Source: Candidatus Planktophila versatilis (GTDB taxonomy: Bacteria; Actinomycetota; Actinomycetes; Nanopelagicales; Nanopelagicaceae). Taken from it: DNA of 64,000 nt. Position 1 is the first letter of the stretch. Every line of letters begins with the position of its first letter. The notes below the pieces were generated by a model, which was not told the origin of the DNA, ran no database searches, and worked only from the letters and a program-made list of their open reading frames with translations. This document shows, piece by piece, positions 18,113-26,931 of the stretch. Position numbers and translations under genes: made by a program. The stretch lies in NCBI RefSeq assembly GCF_002288265.1, contig NZ_CP016778.1:496001-560000 (forward strand). Reading direction: 5' to 3'.

Positions 18113-19486
18113 GTGCACTCCCTACACGGTAAAAAGATTCACTTCATTGGAATTGGTGGTTCTGGAATGAGTGGGCTGGCACGCATCGCCCTCTCTGATG
18201 GAATTGCCGTCAGTGGCTCAGATTCCAAAGATTCCACTGTGCTCAGCGCCCTGGTTGCTTTGGGAGCCACTGTGTATTCACAGCATGCAGCCGAAAACGT
18301 TGTGGGAGCTGATGTGGTGATCTATTCAACGGCTATCTCATCTACTAATCCTGAGATGTCATATGCAGTGGAGCGATCCATCCCAATCCTTACCCGAGCG
18401 CAAGCACTGGCTCAACTCATGGTGGGCACAAAGAGCATTGCAGTTGCTGGCACGCACGGGAAAACCACGACCTCATCGATGTTGACCGTTGCCTTGCAGG
18501 CATGCGGAAGTGATCCATCATTTGCCATTGGTGGCACCCTGATGGCGTCCGGTGCCAATGCACATAGAGGAACAGGACAATATTTTGTTGCTGAAGCAGA
18601 TGAATCTGATGGGTCGTTTATCGAATACAAACCACTGTCAGCAATTGTTACTAATATTGAACACGATCACGTTGACTTCTTTCACACCCCGCAAGAGGTA
18701 ACAACTGCCTTCGCCAACTTTGCTGCCACCATTTCACCTGGCGGATTTCTTGTTTACTGCGCCGATGATGAAGGTGCTCGCGAGCTAGGTGGGCAATCAC
18801 ACCCATTCACTACCGTCTCTTACGGCGAAGCTGAAGGTGCTGACCTTCGCCTTGATCAGATTTCACTTCTGCCGATGGGATCCAGCGCTCGAGTTATTTG
18901 GCATGGTCGCACGGTGGGAACACTGGAGTTGCAGGTTCCGGGCCATCACAATGTGCTCAACGCAGCCGCATGTATTGCAATGGGGCTCAGTCTGGGCGAG
19001 CCCATCCACCAACTGCTAGCTGGCCTTCATAGTTTCCGTGGCGCTGGGCGCCGCTTTGAACTCAAAGCCACCGAACATGGAATTCGAATCATTGATGATT
19101 ACGGCCACCATCCGACTGAAATATCTGTGACCCTAGATGCGGCGCGCAGATATGCAGGTGATGGACGTGTCTTAGTTATCTTTCAACCACATCGCTATTC
19201 ACGCACCCAGGCTTTCTTGAATGAATTCGCAACCTCACTAGATAAGGCCGATGATGTCACGTTGCTAGAAATCTACGCCGCAAGTGAGAAACCAATCCCT
19301 GGAATTTCGGCAGAGCTGATTGCCGAGAAGATGCAACATGGACACTTCATCCCAAATTTTGCACTCGCTGCAGAGCGCATGATTGAGTTAGCCAAACCTG
19401 GAGATGTGATCATCACACTGGGTGCTGGAGATGTTAACTCGCTCGCCCCCATCATTGCCGAAGGGCTGAACAAGCGCTTTGCCTAG
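18113..19486 (+). CDS. murC: UDP-MurNAc:L-Ala ligase
   Basis: 457 residues: HFIGIGGSGMSGLARIAL (N-terminal UDP-binding motif), ATP motif VAGTHGKTTTSSM at about 111-123, EADESDGSF, DDYGHHPTEI and FQPHRYSRTQ, all characteristic of MurC. Adds the first amino acid of the stem peptide. GTG start immediately after the murG stop. No murB or ddl gene accompanies it here. Confidence 0.95.
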   Translation: MHSLHGKKIHFIGIGGSGMSGLARIALSDGIAVSGSDSKDSTVLSALVALGATVYSQHAAENVVGADVVIYSTAISSTNPEMSYAVERSIPILTRAQALAQLMVGTKSIAVAGTHGKTTTSSMLTVALQACGSDPSFAIGGTLMASGANAHRGTGQYFVAEADESDGSFIEYKPLSAIVTNIEHDHVDFFHTPQEVTTAFANFAATISPGGFLVYCADDEGARELGGQSHPFTTVSYGEAEGADLRLDQISLLPMGSSARVIWHGRTVGTLELQVPGHHNVLNAAACIAMGLSLGEPIHQLLAGLHSFRGAGRRFELKATEHGIRIIDDYGHHPTEISVTLDAARRYAGDGRVLVIFQPHRYSRTQAFLNEFATSLDKADDVTLLEIYAASEKPIPGISAELIAEKMQHGHFIPNFALAAERMIELAKPGDVIITLGAGDVNSLAPIIAEGLNKRFA

Positions 19487-20150
19487 AGTTAATCGATTCT
19501 CACTTATCGCAGCGATGCTGCTGCTAATTTTTGTTGGTCTGATCTATCTCTTTGCATGGTCTTCGGTATTTACCGCCAAGAGCATTGTCATATCTGGGGC
19601 GCCAACAGTTGAATCAAAGAAATTAGTTCTTATGACATCCGGTGTTCTAGTTGGGCAAAAAATCGCACGCATCGAACCTCGTTCGGTTGCCCAACGCTTG
19701 AGTGCGCTGACTTGGATTCGTGATGTGCAAGTCTCACGTAATTGGATCAGTGGCGATGTGGGAATTGCAATTGAGCCTCGAAAACCCAGTGCATATTTTG
19801 CTGGAAAAACCATCGACTCCACTGGGACGATATTTCTGCTCCCCGGATTTAAGGGAGCAGATCTGCCCTATGTCTCTGCCTCTACGCAAGCCCTAGGAGT
19901 CGATGCCATCGCCCTCTTTCGCTCTCTTCCACAAACATTTCGAAGCAGGATAATTTCTCTGTCGGCACGTAATGAATCCAACTTCTCCATGCGCCTTGCT
20001 TATCAGGGCAGAGAGCTGGCGGTGAAGTGGGGCGCTAACGAGAAAAACGCCTTGAAAGTTCAAGTATTTAACGCCTTGGTAAAACTGCCTGAGAATAAGA
20101 ATCTTCGCAGGGTAGATCTTTCGGCTGCACATGCACCTATTGTTAAATAG
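19479..20150 (+). CDS. ftsQ: FtsQ-like divisome protein
   Basis: 223 residues: a very short cytoplasmic N-terminus, one transmembrane helix (LIAAMLLLIFVGLIYLFAW), then a POTRA-like domain (SIVISGAPTVESKKL) and the beta domain with RDVQVSRNW and IEPRKPSAYF. FtsQ/DivIB links early and late divisome proteins. TTG start overlapping murC by 8 nt. It is compact because the usual long actinobacterial N-terminal tail is missing. Confidence 0.85.
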   Translation: MPRVNRFSLIAAMLLLIFVGLIYLFAWSSVFTAKSIVISGAPTVESKKLVLMTSGVLVGQKIARIEPRSVAQRLSALTWIRDVQVSRNWISGDVGIAIEPRKPSAYFAGKTIDSTGTIFLLPGFKGADLPYVSASTQALGVDAIALFRSLPQTFRSRIISLSARNESNFSMRLAYQGRELAVKWGANEKNALKVQVFNALVKLPENKNLRRVDLSAAHAPIVK

Positions 20151-20172
20151 CGATGAGTGATCAATCTTTTTT

Positions 20173-20203
20173 ACATTGATTTCTGCTAAAAATGTATCAA
20201 TGT
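20173..20203. repeat. Inverted repeat in the ftsQ-ftsZ gap
   Basis: ACATTGAT (20173-20180) and ATCAATGT (20196-20203) are perfect 8-bp arms 15 bp apart in the 179-bp gap before ftsZ, the largest gap inside the division cluster. It could be an operator or a weak hairpin; no T-run follows. Confidence 0.45.
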
Positions 20204-20329
20204 GTAGTTGAGAAAATAGTTCGTGGCGGTCTTTGATTACTACTACCTAACGCCATACCTTCAGCGCAAAGATAAAGAGAAGAAATGTAAGTCTCAAGTC
20301 GAGGTTTACAGTTCGCAAGGGGGACTCAC

Positions 20330-21460
20330 GTGGCTGCACCACAGAATTACTTAGCTGTCATCAAAGTTGTCGGTATCGGTGGCGGTGGAGTAAATGCAAT
20401 TAACCGAATGATTGATGTCGGTTTAAAAGGCGTTGAGTTCATTGCAATTAATACAGATGCACAACATTTATTAATGAGTGATGCCGATGTGAAATTAGAT
20501 ATCGGTCGCACATCAACAAAAGGTTTGGGAGCAGGAGCTGCTCCAGAAAAAGGTCGTCAAGCAGCAATCGATCACACTGAAGAGATTGAAGAAATTCTTC
20601 GCGGCGCCGATATGGTTTTTGTTACGGCCGGTGAAGGTGGTGGCACCGGAACTGGTGGCGCACCCATCGTTGCAAAGATTGCGCGCGATCTCGGAGCACT
20701 CACCATTGGTGTTGTCACAAAACCGTTTTCATTCGAAGGAAAGATTCGTTCCCGTCAAGCAGATGAAGGAATCGAACTACTCCGTGAACAAGTAGATACT
20801 CTTATTGTTATTCCAAATGATCGACTCCTTGCCATCTCTGATCGTTCCATTACAGCAGTGGATGCATTTAAGAGTGCTGATCAAGTTCTGCTCTCTGGCG
20901 TTCAAGGAATTACAGAAATCATCACACAGCCAGGTCTGATTAACCTCGACTTTGCAGATGTGAAGACAGTGATGACTGATGCTGGATCTGCATTAATGGG
21001 AATTGGTTCTGCCCGCGGTGAAAACCGAGCAACCAGAGCTGCTGAGTTAGCAATCTCAAGTCCACTTCTTGAAGCTTCAATTGATGGAGCGATGGGAGTT
21101 CTCCTCTCTGTTGCAGGCGGCTCTGATCTCGGTCTCTTTGAAATTAATGAAGCGTGTGAATTGGTTCAAAACGCGGCACATCCAGAGGCACGCATTATCT
21201 TCGGAACCACAATTGATGACGCACTTGGTGATGAAGTTCGCATTACTGTTATTGCAGCTGGTTTTGCAGGCGGGGAACCAACAAAGGTTCAGATGCCGGT
21301 TATTAACGCATCGACTTTAGGCGGAGTAGCTGATCCCATTCCTTCTAATGATCCGCTCTCTGTCGCACTTGATCTCGACTCATCTAGTTCACGCAAGCGC
21401 GTGACCTTTGAAGAACTGATTGCTGAAGATGAGATAGATGTACCAGATTTTATGAAGTAG
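20330..21460 (+). CDS. ftsZ: Cell division GTPase FtsZ
   Basis: 376-residue tubulin homologue. [10 protein letters not shown] near the N-terminus, GTP-binding [10 protein letters not shown] at about 103-112, the T7-loop region [11 protein letters not shown], and a conserved C-terminal peptide EIDVPDFMK that binds SepF. The linker between the GTPase domain and the tail is short (about 40 residues). GTG start with AAGGGGGA Shine-Dalgarno. Likely has its own promoter in the 179-bp upstream gap. Confidence 0.96.
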   Translation: MAAPQNYLAVIKVVGIGGGGVNAINRMIDVGLKGVEFIAINTDAQHLLMSDADVKLDIGRTSTKGLGAGAAPEKGRQAAIDHTEEIEEILRGADMVFVTAGEGGGTGTGGAPIVAKIARDLGALTIGVVTKPFSFEGKIRSRQADEGIELLREQVDTLIVIPNDRLLAISDRSITAVDAFKSADQVLLSGVQGITEIITQPGLINLDFADVKTVMTDAGSALMGIGSARGENRATRAAELAISSPLLEASIDGAMGVLLSVAGGSDLGLFEINEACELVQNAAHPEARIIFGTTIDDALGDEVRITVIAAGFAGGEPTKVQMPVINASTLGGVADPIPSNDPLSVALDLDSSSSRKRVTFEELIAEDEIDVPDFMK

Positions 21461-21491
21461 GCCAGAGGCTCATCGCCATGGAATCGGCTCT

Positions 21492-22154
21492 ATGAATTAC
21501 CGCTTTACCAATCGCACCGGAGGCGCAAGCACCGGTGCTTTTGCATCTGCAAATCTTGGTTTCCATGTGGGAGATGACCCTGATCATGTCGCTGCCAATC
21601 GCGCGCGGTTTTCTAAAGAGTTTGGCCCAGTAGCGTTCATGACACAAGTCCACGGTGATCGAGTAGCAGTTGTGGAAGATGTCAGCGATGTGGATCCCAC
21701 AGCCGATGCCTTGGTAACTGGAATCCCGGGCATAACGCTGGCAGTGCAAGTAGCAGATTGCATTCCACTCTTGCTCATCTCTTCGCAATCAGTTGCTGCA
21801 GTTCATGTTGGAAGAAAGGGACTCGTGAATGGAGTAACACTGCGCGCACTAGAAGTGATGCGAGACATGGGAGCGCGTGATATCCGAGCAGTAATAGGAC
21901 CTGCAATCTGTGGTGTGTGTTATGAAGTCTCAGAAGAAATCTTCACCGAAGTTACGGCACAGCACCCTGCTGCTGCATCAAGAAGTGCACGCGGCAACCA
22001 CGCTCTTGATTTACCGGCTGCCCTTGTCAAAGTACTTCAGGGCCAGAAGATCGCAGTTGAAATTGCGGGTGGGTGCACCGTAGAAAGTAGTGAACTTTTT
22101 TCATACCGTCGAGATGGAGTGACGGGACGACAGGCTGGGTTGGTCTGGCTATGA
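21492..22154 (+). CDS. pgeF: PgeF/YfiH-type laccase-domain protein
   Basis: 220 residues of the multicopper-polyphenol-oxidase-like (DUF152) fold: TNRTGGASTGAFASANLG at the start, MTQVHGDRV, VQVADCIPLL, AAVHVGRKGL and GPAICGVCYEV. Characterised relatives are purine nucleoside phosphorylase/adenosine deaminase enzymes or peptidoglycan-editing factors. Its place right after ftsZ is conserved in actinobacteria. Overlaps yggS by 4 bp. Confidence 0.85.
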   Translation: MNYRFTNRTGGASTGAFASANLGFHVGDDPDHVAANRARFSKEFGPVAFMTQVHGDRVAVVEDVSDVDPTADALVTGIPGITLAVQVADCIPLLLISSQSVAAVHVGRKGLVNGVTLRALEVMRDMGARDIRAVIGPAICGVCYEVSEEIFTEVTAQHPAAASRSARGNHALDLPAALVKVLQGQKIAVEIAGGCTVESSELFSYRRDGVTGRQAGLVWL

Positions 22155-22798
22155 ACCGTCGCGATGAGATAGCTGCGAATTTGGCGGAGCTTCAGGGGAA
22201 AATTACCCGTCCTGATATCACGCTGATCGCTGTGACAAAGACTTATCCGGTAAGTGATGTGCAGATTTTGCATGAGTTAGGTGTGAGAAATTTTGGCGAG
22301 AATCGGAACGAAGAAGGGTTGGAAAAAGCTGCTCAAGTAGAGGGGCGATGGCATTTTCAGGGAGAGATTCAAAGCCGCAAGCTACGCGATATAGCACGGT
22401 GGGCAGATGTCATTCATTCACTCGATGATGCATCTCACGCCACGAAGCTAAATTCGGTGACTGAAAAAGAGATCGATGTTTTTCTGCAGCTTTCACTCGA
22501 TGGCGACCCGGCACGAGGGGGAGTAAGGGCTTCAGAGCTTGCTGCCCTCGGCGCGCACCTACACACTTTGCCGAATGTGAATTTGGTCGGATTGATGTGT
22601 GTGCTGCCACTTGGCGTCGAAGCGCGGATTGGCTTCACTGAAGTTGCAAAAATCCATCGTGATTTTCAAGGTGAATTTCCTGGCGCACAATCGCTATCGG
22701 CTGGAATGTCGGGCGACTTTGAAATTGCCATTGATTGCGGTGCGACACATATACGCGTGGGTAGCCAAATCCTCGGGATGCGCCCGCCCCACGGGTAA
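22151..22798 (+). CDS. yggS: PLP homeostasis protein (YggS/PROSC family)
   Basis: 215-residue single-domain alanine-racemase-like barrel. ITLIAVTKTYP carries the PLP lysine (about 27), and NFGENRNEEGLEKA, HFQGEIQSRK, LSAGMSGDFEIAI and IRVGSQILG are family signatures. It buffers pyridoxal phosphate and affects amino-acid metabolism. Its TAA stop is also the first half of the sepF -10 box. Confidence 0.92.
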   Translation: MNRRDEIAANLAELQGKITRPDITLIAVTKTYPVSDVQILHELGVRNFGENRNEEGLEKAAQVEGRWHFQGEIQSRKLRDIARWADVIHSLDDASHATKLNSVTEKEIDVFLQLSLDGDPARGGVRASELAALGAHLHTLPNVNLVGLMCVLPLGVEARIGFTEVAKIHRDFQGEFPGAQSLSAGMSGDFEIAIDCGATHIRVGSQILGMRPPHG

Positions 22799-22801
22799 CC
22801 T
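22796..22801 (+). promoter_or_regulatory. -10 box TAACCT for sepF, fused to the yggS stop codon
   Basis: The yggS TAA (22796-22798) continues as TAACCT; 6 nt later is the sepF ATG at 22808. No Shine-Dalgarno. Expected transcript is leaderless. Confidence 0.55.
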
Positions 22802-22807
22802 ATTCAC

Positions 22808-23275
22808 ATGTCAGCACTCAATAAAATGATGGGCTTCCTTGGCCTGGTCGATACCGAGCAAGAGGGCGCAATCGCAGAAGTTCCATCACGTCCTGCTGCC
22901 CCACGTGCGCAACGCGAACGCACAGGCGTCACAGTTCTTGGTTCACATAGCGTTTCCAATTCAGCAAGTCAGCCGGCAATGATGGAAGAGCAAGCTGCTC
23001 ATTACAACATTGTCACTTTGCAGCCACGTTCATATTCAGAGGCTCGCAAAGTGGGCGAGTACTACCGTGAAGGTAATCCGGTCATCATCAATTTAGATGA
23101 CATGGAAGAGAGTGAACGCAAGCGCCTTGTAGATTTCTCAAGTGGACTGGTCTTTGGACTTCATGGCCGCATTGAGCGAATTAGCCTCAAAGTTTTCTTG
23201 CTCTCACCTGCAAATGTAAATGTTAGCAACGACGATAAAACCGCTGCGCAAGCAAGCTTCTTCAACCAGAGCTGA
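22808..23275 (+). CDS. sepF: SepF, FtsZ membrane anchor
   Basis: 155 residues. N-terminal amphipathic segment (MSALNKMMGFLGLVD) for membrane binding, a variable linker, then the SepF core (about 70-145) with TLQPRSYSEARKVGEYYREG and VINLDDMEESERKRLVDFSSGL. In actinobacteria, which lack FtsA, SepF tethers FtsZ to the membrane by binding its C-terminal peptide. Lies in the ftsZ neighbourhood as usual. Confidence 0.94.
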   Translation: MSALNKMMGFLGLVDTEQEGAIAEVPSRPAAPRAQRERTGVTVLGSHSVSNSASQPAMMEEQAAHYNIVTLQPRSYSEARKVGEYYREGNPVIINLDDMEESERKRLVDFSSGLVFGLHGRIERISLKVFLLSPANVNVSNDDKTAAQASFFNQS

Positions 23276-23286
23276 GGTTATTTTCT

Positions 23287-23568
23287 ATGATTACCTCATT
23301 ACTGCTGCAAGTAATCGGTCTATTTAAGTTTGCCCTCTTTGCCCGAATCATCATCGATTACGTCAGAATGTTTAAGCGCGACTGGCGCCCATCACCATTT
23401 CTCTCATCAATATTTGAAGTGATTTATTCGGTTACCGATCCACCGATGAAGTTTGTCCAACGCTTCGTACCGCCACTGCGCGTGGGCGGAATAGCACTAG
23501 ACCTTTCCTTTATCGTGATCTTGATTGCGCTCAGCTTGCTTCAGCGAGTAATTCTTATAGTTCTGTAA
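23287..23568 (+). CDS. yggT: YggT-family membrane protein
   Basis: 93 residues with two hydrophobic helices flanking a conserved loop. FARIIIDYVRMF and SVTDPPMKFVQRFVPPLRVGGIALDLSF are the YggT signature. Function poorly known; conserved beside sepF. The gene ends 15 bp from the convergent ileS stop. The divIVA gene that commonly follows here in actinobacteria is absent. Confidence 0.88.
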   Translation: MITSLLLQVIGLFKFALFARIIIDYVRMFKRDWRPSPFLSSIFEVIYSVTDPPMKFVQRFVPPLRVGGIALDLSFIVILIALSLLQRVILIVL

Positions 23569-23583
23569 TTCCCTTTACAACTA

Positions 23584-26500
23584 TCAAGCTTTACTCAGCT
23601 CGACATTGACACCGAGTTCACTCTCAATAGTTGCAATAGTGGAATCCTCCGTCATGGACAGTGCGAGAACCTCATCTGAGATATGTGCGATATTGGAATT
23701 AATTGTTGCAACCATTTCGGCAGGTGCGCTCCACTTAACGTGAATCCGGTCAGAGATATCAAATCCATCACTCTTTCTGCGCTCTTGAATGAGTCGAATT
23801 ACTTCGCGCACATGACCGGCGGCAATCAGCTCGGGGCTCAGTGCAAGGTCGAGGGCAACGCTTTCACCATCATGGCTAGCAACCATCCATCCGCTCTTTG
23901 GTACTTCAGTAATGACTAGGTCATCTAGATCGAGTGCGAACTGACCAACTTCTGCAGATCCAGAACTCCGCAACTGCTTTACAAGTGCGGTGGCATCGGT
24001 TGCGCCAATAAGTTTGGCGACATCCTGAACTGCCTTTCCATATTTAGCACCCAATGATTTGAAGTTCGCCTTCACAGAGATATCCACCAGATCCCCATCA
24101 GCATCGGCGATATCTTCCAGGTCAATCACATTGAGCTCATCAGAGATTTGCTCTTTCATATCGGCAGGCAACTGGGCCCAGCCTTGAGCTGAGATCAAAG
24201 CGCGCTGTAGTGGTTGACGAATTTTGATTCCAGATTCAGCGCGCGCTGAGCGGCCTAGTTCAACAACGCGACGAGTCATTGCCACATGAGCGTTGAGTTC
24301 GCGGTCGATAAGTTTTGGATTAGAGATAGGGAAATCTGTTAGGTGGACAGAATCTGAAACATTGGTATCGGCAACGCGCACTAGCTCCTGCCAGGCATGT
24401 TCAGTAATGAAGGGAACCATCGGCGCCAAGAGTTGCGTTAAGGTCACCAAGCATTCATGCAGAGTGGCAAGTGCTGCCACATCGCCATCCCAGAAACGTC
24501 GACGAGATCTGCGCACATACCAGTTAGAGAGATCATCGATAAAGCGCGCTAGCACTTTACCGGCGGCCTGTGAATCAAAATCGTTATACGCAGAGTCAAC
24601 CTCAGTAATCAGAGCATTAAGTTCACTGATAATCCAACGATCCATCAGTGAACGATCCTTTAGGGCCGGGCTCTGGGACAGTTCGAAATTAGATGCTTGG
24701 GCATAGAGGGCGTGGAATGAGATTGTGTTCCAGTAGGTGAGCAGAGTTTTTCTGACAACATCAGATATTGCATCGTGTCCCACGCGACGAGCAGACCATG
24801 GTGAACCGGCTGCCAACATGTACCAACGCACCGCATCTGCGCCATGTTGATCCATTAGTGACATTGGCTCCAGCACATTGCCAACATGCTTACTCATCTT
24901 GCGACCATCTTTATCAAGAATATGGCCAAGACAGAGAACGCTCTTATATGAACTTTGATCAAAGACCAGCGTTCCAATTGTCATCAGGGTGTAGAACCAG
25001 CCACGAGTTTGATCAATAGCCTCGCAGATAAAATCTGCTGGGTAGGCAGCTTTGAACTTCTCGACCGAGCCGGGCTTATGTGGATACCCCCACTGCGCAA
25101 AGGGCATCGCACCTGAGTCATACCAACAATCGATGACCTCGGGAACGCGGTTCATGACCGATGCGCACTCACTGCAGGCAAATGAAATGTCATCTACAAA
25201 GGGGCGGTGTGGATCTAAGTTGCTCAACTCTTGGCCGGCAAGCTCGCCTAACTCTTTTAAGGAATCAACGCAGACTTCATGCTTATTTTCACAACGCCAA
25301 ATGGGCAGTGGAGTTCCCCAATAGCGATTGCGTGAAAGGGCCCAGTCGATATTGTTATTAAGCCAATCACCATAGCGACCAGTTTTAATGGTCTCTGGAT
25401 GCCAATCTGTCTTGGCATTTTCACGAGTCAATTCATCTTTAATGGAAGTCGTGCGGATATACCAAGAAGGTTGTGCGTAATAAATCAACGCTGTGTGACA
25501 GCGCCAGCAATGTGGGTACTCATGTTCATATGGTTGGTGCTTATAGAGCGCCCCACTTGCTTTGAGTTCTTTTACCAGTGGTTTATCGGCATCTTTAAAG
25601 AACATGCCACCGACTACTGCAACCTCAGGTAAGAAAGTTCCATCTGGTGCAATCGGATTTACTACTGGCAATCCGTAGGAACGACAGACCAATAAGTCAT
25701 CGGCGCCAAATGCGGGGGATTGATGCACCAGACCTGTGCCATCTTGGGTTGTGACATAGGTAGCTAGAACAACAAAGTGAGAATCTGGAATATCAACGTA
25801 GGTAAATGGACGGGTATATGTGGTGCGCTCAAGCTGGGCGCCCTTGATTGTCTTGAGAATCTCGTGTTCACCTGCAACGACCGAGAGCAATGGCTCGGCA
25901 ACTACCAATACTTCACTGACATCATCAACAGTTGCTTTGACTACAACGTAATCAACATCTGGGTGCACGGCAATTGCGGTATTTGATACCAACGTCCAGG
26001 GCGTAGTTGTCCAGACAAGTAGCGATGCTTTTAGCTCAGCAAGTTCACCCGATGTGATGGGAAAGCGAACATAAACAGATGGATCAACCACAGTCTCGTA
26101 TCCTTGCGAGAGTTCATGATCAGAGAGCCCGGTTCCACAACGTGGGCAGTAAGGTGCGACTCGATGGTCTTGAACCAGCAGCCCCTTCTTCCAAATTTCT
26201 TTCAGGCTCCACCAGACAGATTCAACATATTCAGGTGCCATCGTCCAATATGCTTCATCGAAATCAACCCAGAAACCCATTCGCTCGGTCATCTGCGTAA
26301 ATGCATCCACATGTCGGGTTACTGATTCACGACACTTATCGTTAAACGGTGCAATCCCGTACTTTTCAATATCGCCTTTTCCTGCAAAGCCAAGTTCTTT
26401 CTCCACTGCAATTTCTACCGGCAGACCATGACAATCCCAGCCTGCTTTACGGGTGACGTATCTACCTTTCATGGTTTGATAACGAGGAAATACATCTTTA

Positions 26501-26700
26501 AATACTCGAGCTTCAATGTGGTGAGTTCCGGGCATTCCATTGGCTGTCGGTGGACCTTCATAAAACGTCCATGGTTCTTCACCTGCGCGAGATGCGGTGC
26601 TCTTTTCAAAGATTTCGTTATCACGCCAGAATTTCAGGATTGAGTGCTCCATTGCGGGCAGATCAATCTGGGCGCCGATAGCGCGAAATGGTGATGACAT
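23584..26700 (-). CDS. ileS: Isoleucyl-tRNA synthetase
   Basis: 1038-residue class I aminoacyl-tRNA synthetase. The HIGH-type motif is GTHHIEA at about 58-64, a CP1 editing domain follows, KMSKH lies at about 600, and an anticodon-binding domain follows. Overall form (DVFPRYQTMKGRYVTRKAGWDCHG) is of the eukaryote-like type 2 IleRS, which is often less sensitive to mupirocin. I start at ATG 26700 (MSSPFRAIG); upstream in-frame sequence is the T-box leader. GGGGGA lies 6 nt before the ATG, inside the regulatory hairpin. Confidence 0.95.
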   Translation of the reverse strand: MSSPFRAIGAQIDLPAMEHSILKFWRDNEIFEKSTASRAGEEPWTFYEGPPTANGMPGTHHIEARVFKDVFPRYQTMKGRYVTRKAGWDCHGLPVEIAVEKELGFAGKGDIEKYGIAPFNDKCRESVTRHVDAFTQMTERMGFWVDFDEAYWTMAPEYVESVWWSLKEIWKKGLLVQDHRVAPYCPRCGTGLSDHELSQGYETVVDPSVYVRFPITSGELAELKASLLVWTTTPWTLVSNTAIAVHPDVDYVVVKATVDDVSEVLVVAEPLLSVVAGEHEILKTIKGAQLERTTYTRPFTYVDIPDSHFVVLATYVTTQDGTGLVHQSPAFGADDLLVCRSYGLPVVNPIAPDGTFLPEVAVVGGMFFKDADKPLVKELKASGALYKHQPYEHEYPHCWRCHTALIYYAQPSWYIRTTSIKDELTRENAKTDWHPETIKTGRYGDWLNNNIDWALSRNRYWGTPLPIWRCENKHEVCVDSLKELGELAGQELSNLDPHRPFVDDISFACSECASVMNRVPEVIDCWYDSGAMPFAQWGYPHKPGSVEKFKAAYPADFICEAIDQTRGWFYTLMTIGTLVFDQSSYKSVLCLGHILDKDGRKMSKHVGNVLEPMSLMDQHGADAVRWYMLAAGSPWSARRVGHDAISDVVRKTLLTYWNTISFHALYAQASNFELSQSPALKDRSLMDRWIISELNALITEVDSAYNDFDSQAAGKVLARFIDDLSNWYVRRSRRRFWDGDVAALATLHECLVTLTQLLAPMVPFITEHAWQELVRVADTNVSDSVHLTDFPISNPKLIDRELNAHVAMTRRVVELGRSARAESGIKIRQPLQRALISAQGWAQLPADMKEQISDELNVIDLEDIADADGDLVDISVKANFKSLGAKYGKAVQDVAKLIGATDATALVKQLRSSGSAEVGQFALDLDDLVITEVPKSGWMVASHDGESVALDLALSPELIAAGHVREVIRLIQERRKSDGFDISDRIHVKWSAPAEMVATINSNIAHISDEVLALSMTEDSTIATIESELGVNVELSKA

Positions 26701-26900
26701 AAAAAATCCCCCAAGAAGTAAAGAACTCTTGGAGGGACGAACTGCGCACAGTTCGCGGTACCACCCGCCTTGTACTGACCGCCATGATGCGGGCAATACC
26801 TCTTTATTAGCTCACATCGGCTGGTTCTACCTCACCCTTTTTGGGGCGAATCTTCCAGCGTGCTCCCGAGGTGATCGCCTCTTCAACGCACTTTTCCTGC
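26701..26900 (-). promoter_or_regulatory. Isoleucine T-box leader of ileS
   Basis: On the minus strand: a short stem I (GGCGA 26879-26875 with TCGCC 26849-26845) showing specifier ATC (Ile) at 26875-26873; the T-box core GGTGGTACCGCG at 26765-26754; its partner CGTCCCTCC at 26739-26731; and a competing hairpin TCCCTCCAAGA (26737-26727)/TCTTGGGGGA (26716-26707) followed by six Ts and immediately the ATG. Uncharged tRNA-Ile should favour the antiterminator and free the Shine-Dalgarno GGGGGA. The 5' end is approximate. Confidence 0.92.
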
Positions 26901-26931
26901 AAGGTATTACGACTGTAAGTCTAAACCATGC

